A stretch of DNA of 43,871 nucleotides, from assembly GCA_001013295.1 (NCBI GenBank), contig LAZY01000051.1:1-43871 (forward strand). Reading direction: 5' to 3'. Numbering within the stretch: the stretch's first letter is position 1; every line of letters starts with the position of its first letter. The notes under the pieces are model-generated. The model was not told where the DNA came from. It was given only the letters and a program-made list of their open reading frames with translations, and made no database searches. A program made the position numbers and the translations under genes. Below are positions 40,736-43,871 of the stretch, piece by piece. Origin of the DNA: Chryseobacterium indologenes. GTDB taxonomy: Bacteria > Bacteroidota > Bacteroidia > Flavobacteriales > Weeksellaceae.

Positions 40736-42889
40736 ATGAAGAAAAAACTACTAGCAATCGGAGCTTTGGCTTTGCTTACCAGTACGGGAATCCATGCACA
40801 AACCTTCATATTCGATAAGGGTGCATCCTGGAGCTACAAAGACAATAACCAGGCTCAGCCGGACGCATGGAAAACCAAAACTTATGATGTTTCATCATGG
40901 GCTGTTGGAAGCGGACCGTTAGGATATGGAGATCCTGTAACGACTACCATCAATTCCGGGCTTACTACGGCTTATTTTGCAAAAGATATTACAGTAGACC
41001 TTGCTACACTTTCTGATACTATGGAACTTGGTGTGATGAGAGATGACGGTATCGTGGTATACCTTAATGGTGAAGAAGTGGTAAGAGATAATATGCCTGC
41101 GGGAGCCATTACTTTCAACACTTTCTCAAGTACAACGATTGACGGAGCTGCAGAAAATGTATACAATATTTTCTCTATTCCGAAATCAAAATTTGTAAAT
41201 GGGGTCAACAGAATTTCTGTTGAACTGCATAACAGAAGTGTCACCAGTTCGGATCTTAGAATTGATGCTTACCTGAAAACAACATCCAATACAACAACTC
41301 CTGTGGCTTGTAACGGAACCCATATCAGTTGTTTTACTTCTATTGTACCTACTACCCAGACCGGGAAACTGATTATTCCGGCAGAACATAAATATCAGCT
41401 TATTCTGAAAGAAGGGGATAACTATACTGAAGGAGGTGGTATGGTAGGAGGCCAGAACGACTTTACAGCCTATGTTGCCAAATCAGGAAGCAGTACCAAC
41501 GGGTATCTTTCTGTAAACCACGAGACCAATCCTGGAGGAGTGACTATGGCAGAAGTGAACTATAACGGATCGACAAAACTTTGGGAGCTGACAAAATCAA
41601 GAGCTGTAAACTTCTCAGACCCTAGCCTTGTACAAACGATCAGAAACTGTTCAGGAGGTATTACTCCTTGGGGAACGGTGATTACTGCTGAAGAATCTGT
41701 GAGTTCTAATGATGTAAATGCTGATGGATATAAAGATTATGGCTGGTTGGTTGAAATTGATCCTGCAACCGCTCAGGTGATTTCTAAAAACCCTAACGGT
41801 ACCAAAGGCAAACTTTGGCAAATGGGGATTATGAACCATGAGAACGTGGTGATCAACAGCGCAGGAACTGTAGCATATTATGGAGAAGATGGAGGTACCC
41901 ATATGATATACAAATATGTAATGGATACTCCTAATGATCTTTCTTCTGGGGATCTTTACGTATTAAAATTAGACCAGGGACTGAATACCGCAGGAGATCC
42001 GGCAGGAACTACAGCGACATGGGTAAAAGTTCCGAATAAAGAGAAAGCGGACCAGAATAATACTGCAAACCTTGCTTTTTCTGCAGGCGGTACGAAATTT
42101 AACGGTATTGAAGATGTGGATATTAGCCCGTTGGATGGCAGAATTTATTTTACATCCAAAGGCTTAAACAAAGTATATCGTTTGAAGGATGACGGAATGA
42201 CTGCTTCCAATGTAGAAACTTTCGTAGGAGGAGCTTCTACGGTATATTCTTTCAATACCGCTCAGGGAATGAAATCTGAAGTATGGGCAGACGGAAATGA
42301 TAACCTTACTTTCGATGAACTTGGAAACCTTTGGGTGCTTCAGGATGGTGGTAAAAACTACATCTGGGTAGTAGCTCCGGATCATACACAGGCTGATCCT
42401 AAAGTGAGATTGTTCGCTTCTATGCCGGCAGGAGCAGAACCTACAGGGCTTACCTTTACTCCCGATCACAAATTTGGTTTCTTCTCTGTTCAGCACCCGG
42501 ATTCTACCATCTCTACCGATATTGATGCAACAGGAAATACAATAGATTATAAAGGTAAATCTGCAACCGTAGTGATTGCTCTTAAAAGCAACTTAGGAAT
42601 TGAAGGTTCTTTAGGTACGATTGATAATAAAGTCGCTGAGAATACAGTAACAGTAGCTCCGAACCCAACTTCGGGAATCGTAAAAATCAATTCTGCAAAA
42701 GGCTTGAAAGATATTACAGTAACAGCTTACAGTTTAGACGGAAAGATCGTTTATACGAAGAAGTTCAATGGAGTCAGCAAAGTTTTGGATCTTGACTTCA
42801 CACAACAATTGGAAGGATCCCGTGTTTTAGTATTGAATATTGAAGCAGAAGGCGGATTCCAGAAAACCGTAAAACTCTTAAAGAAGTAA
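40736..42889 (+). CDS. PhoX/DUF839-like secreted protein with T9SS sorting domain
   Basis: A 717-aa protein: signal peptide (MKKKLLAIGALALLTSTGIHAQ), an N-terminal beta-sandwich (about 22-190, WSYKDNNQAQPDAWKTKTYD... GVMRDDGIVVYLNGEEV), then a beta-propeller of the DUF839/PhoX type (about 200-630) with VNHETN, GGITPWGTVITAEES, GEDGGTH, NGIEDVDISP and EPTGLTFTPD. It ends in a type A T9SS sorting domain (VAPNPTSGIVKINSAKGLKD... KTVKLLKK). PhoX enzymes are calcium- and iron-dependent alkaline phosphatases. Here the cysteine that binds iron in the WGTxLTCEE motif appears as alanine (TAEE), so activity or metal use may differ. It should be secreted by T9SS. Confidence 0.85.
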   Translation: MKKKLLAIGALALLTSTGIHAQTFIFDKGASWSYKDNNQAQPDAWKTKTYDVSSWAVGSGPLGYGDPVTTTINSGLTTAYFAKDITVDLATLSDTMELGVMRDDGIVVYLNGEEVVRDNMPAGAITFNTFSSTTIDGAAENVYNIFSIPKSKFVNGVNRISVELHNRSVTSSDLRIDAYLKTTSNTTTPVACNGTHISCFTSIVPTTQTGKLIIPAEHKYQLILKEGDNYTEGGGMVGGQNDFTAYVAKSGSSTNGYLSVNHETNPGGVTMAEVNYNGSTKLWELTKSRAVNFSDPSLVQTIRNCSGGITPWGTVITAEESVSSNDVNADGYKDYGWLVEIDPATAQVISKNPNGTKGKLWQMGIMNHENVVINSAGTVAYYGEDGGTHMIYKYVMDTPNDLSSGDLYVLKLDQGLNTAGDPAGTTATWVKVPNKEKADQNNTANLAFSAGGTKFNGIEDVDISPLDGRIYFTSKGLNKVYRLKDDGMTASNVETFVGGASTVYSFNTAQGMKSEVWADGNDNLTFDELGNLWVLQDGGKNYIWVVAPDHTQADPKVRLFASMPAGAEPTGLTFTPDHKFGFFSVQHPDSTISTDIDATGNTIDYKGKSATVVIALKSNLGIEGSLGTIDNKVAENTVTVAPNPTSGIVKINSAKGLKDITVTAYSLDGKIVYTKKFNGVSKVLDLDFTQQLEGSRVLVLNIEAEGGFQKTVKLLKK

Positions 42890-42905
42890 ATTATTAATAA
42901 ATTCC

Positions 42906-42940
42906 GGTCTTCCGGCAGCGAAGCTGCCGGAAGACCTTTT
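42906..42940 (+). terminator. Terminator of the PhoX-like gene
   Basis: A perfect 14-bp stem (42906-42919 with 42923-42936) closed by a GAA triloop in the context GCGAAGC, then TTTT. The next gene starts 7 bases later. Confidence 0.9.
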
Positions 42941-42946
42941 CTATAT

Positions 42947-43846
42947 ATGAAAAAGCTTTTCTTATGTATTTCCTTAGTGGTACTTTCTCAGGTGAAGGCA
43001 CAGATTGACCCGGTAAAATATCCTACATTTACCAATATTGAAGATGCTTTTAAAAGTAAAAAAGCGGTTTACAGTATGAGTTTCAGAGAAAAAGGACTAT
43101 TTAATCTTCCACCTCAGATCCTGAAACTCGATTCGCTGTTCTTTCTGAACATGATGGGGAATAAACTTGAGAAAATGGATAAAGAACTGTTTGCGCTGAA
43201 AGAACTGAAAATATTAATCGTCAACGAAAACAGCATTAAATACATCCCAGATGAAATAGGTGAGCTGAAGAAACTGACCACTTTTTCCATGAATCTGAAT
43301 AGCCTGACCAGCATCAATCCTAATATAGCGAAACTTCAGAACTTACAGGTCGTTCATTTTGATGCCAACAATCTTAATGTTTTTCCCGAGGCTTTGATGG
43401 AAATTCCGACCTTGGTAGAGATTAATCTTCAGGGAAATCAGATCAGCTTTATTGCAGATCAGCTGGATCGGATCAAAAATCTGAAATTTCTCAACCTTTC
43501 GGATAATCAGATCAATGACCTGGGAAACTTATCTTTTCCTAAAAATTTAAAATATCTGGAATTGCAGCAGAATACCATTGTAAAACTTCCCGAAAACCTG
43601 TTCAGATCCAGAAACCTCGAATTTCTGAATGTAAGCGGAAACAATATCAAAGAAATATCACCTAAAGTAAAAGGACTGAAGGGTATTGTCAGTATGAACC
43701 TAGCCAATAACAACCTAAAAGATCTTCCTGTAGAAATCAGTCAGCTGAAAAATCTGAAAACCTTGATTCTTACAGGAAATCCTATAGAAAAATCTAAAAT
43801 TGAAAATTTAAAAACCCTGTTGCCGGGAACCGAGATCTATTTCTAG
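42947..43846 (+). CDS. Secreted leucine-rich-repeat protein
   Basis: A 299-aa protein with a signal peptide (MKKLFLCISLVVLSQVKAQ) and about ten leucine-rich repeats of 22-23 residues (for example LVEINLQGNQISFIADQLDRIKN, LKFLNLSDNQINDLGNLS) from about residue 50 to the end. No lipobox, membrane anchor or T9SS domain is visible. LRR proteins bind other proteins; the partner is unknown. It starts only 7 bases after the strong terminator of the previous gene, so either there is some read-through or the promoter lies within the upstream gene. Confidence 0.88.
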   Translation: MKKLFLCISLVVLSQVKAQIDPVKYPTFTNIEDAFKSKKAVYSMSFREKGLFNLPPQILKLDSLFFLNMMGNKLEKMDKELFALKELKILIVNENSIKYIPDEIGELKKLTTFSMNLNSLTSINPNIAKLQNLQVVHFDANNLNVFPEALMEIPTLVEINLQGNQISFIADQLDRIKNLKFLNLSDNQINDLGNLSFPKNLKYLELQQNTIVKLPENLFRSRNLEFLNVSGNNIKEISPKVKGLKGIVSMNLANNNLKDLPVEISQLKNLKTLILTGNPIEKSKIENLKTLLPGTEIYF

Positions 43847-43871
43847 ATCTACCCGCCGACACGTTTGGTTT

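Noticed and set aside
1..43871. CRISPR arrays, tRNA or rRNA genes
   Set aside because: I saw no regular direct repeats with spacers, no cloverleaf-like sequence with the conserved GTTCRA arm, and no rRNA segments on either strand.

Overview
The window looks like chromosomal DNA of a flavobacterium, most likely Chryseobacterium or a close relative (Weeksellaceae, Bacteroidota). The sequence evidence is: promoters of the Bacteroidota type (TTG or TTTG, about 17-20 bases, then TAnnTTTG) before many genes; a SusC/SusD pair; secreted proteins ending in type IX secretion (T9SS) sorting domains; a GLPGLI-family protein; a Chryseobacterium-style GG-leader peptide; and a relative of the Chryseobacterium protein-glutaminase. 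The DNA is AT-rich and most intergenic gaps carry strong hairpin terminators. I saw no tRNA, rRNA, CRISPR array or intact mobile element.

Layout. 1-452: 3' end of a Bax-inhibitor-1-like membrane protein. 453-966: decayed intergenic DNA. 967-2285 (-): peroxiredoxin, thioredoxin and a small DUF6952-like gene. 2286-3350: a gene graveyard with a relict gene end and a deleted, frameshifted IS1182-family element inside a perfect 25-bp inverted repeat. 3351-3542 (-): an orphan GG-leader (bacteriocin-like) peptide. 3609-4802 (-): aminotransferase. 4980-12786 (+): GLPGLI protein, rsmG, a lipoprotein, a DUF922-type metalloprotease-like protein, an AddB/RecB-like nuclease, and a patatin fused to an outer-membrane barrel. 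13167-16460 (-): secreted lipase-like hydrolase and an acyl-CoA dehydrogenase.

16589-29233 is a beta-glucan utilisation locus. A degenerate Nudix regulator and an MFS transporter face left. A divergent operon faces right: susC, susD, GH30, GH3, GH16, GH30. The likely division of labour is that GH16 cuts beta-1,3-glucan and the GH30 enzymes cut beta-1,6 or related linkages at the surface or in the periplasm, SusCD imports oligosaccharides, GH3 releases glucose, and the MFS protein takes up the sugar. The Nudix protein is the only regulator in the locus, so it probably controls it. The substrate would be laminarin or fungal and yeast wall glucan.

29595-31310 is an AT-rich two-gene unit: an unrecognised 270-aa protein followed by a secreted protein with the Cys-His-Asp signature of protein-glutaminase. 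It is the best candidate here for an undescribed system. The rest is a mix of housekeeping and secreted functions: fabI (-), a small helical protein (-), tag (+), a YadA-head-like repeat protein (+), an OhrR-like MarR regulator with an NAD(P)-binding oxidoreductase (+), a frameshifted unknown gene next to a vestigial phosphorylase end (-), udp and a secreted protein (-), a di-haem peroxidase (+), a PhoX/DUF839-like T9SS protein (+), and a leucine-rich-repeat protein (+).
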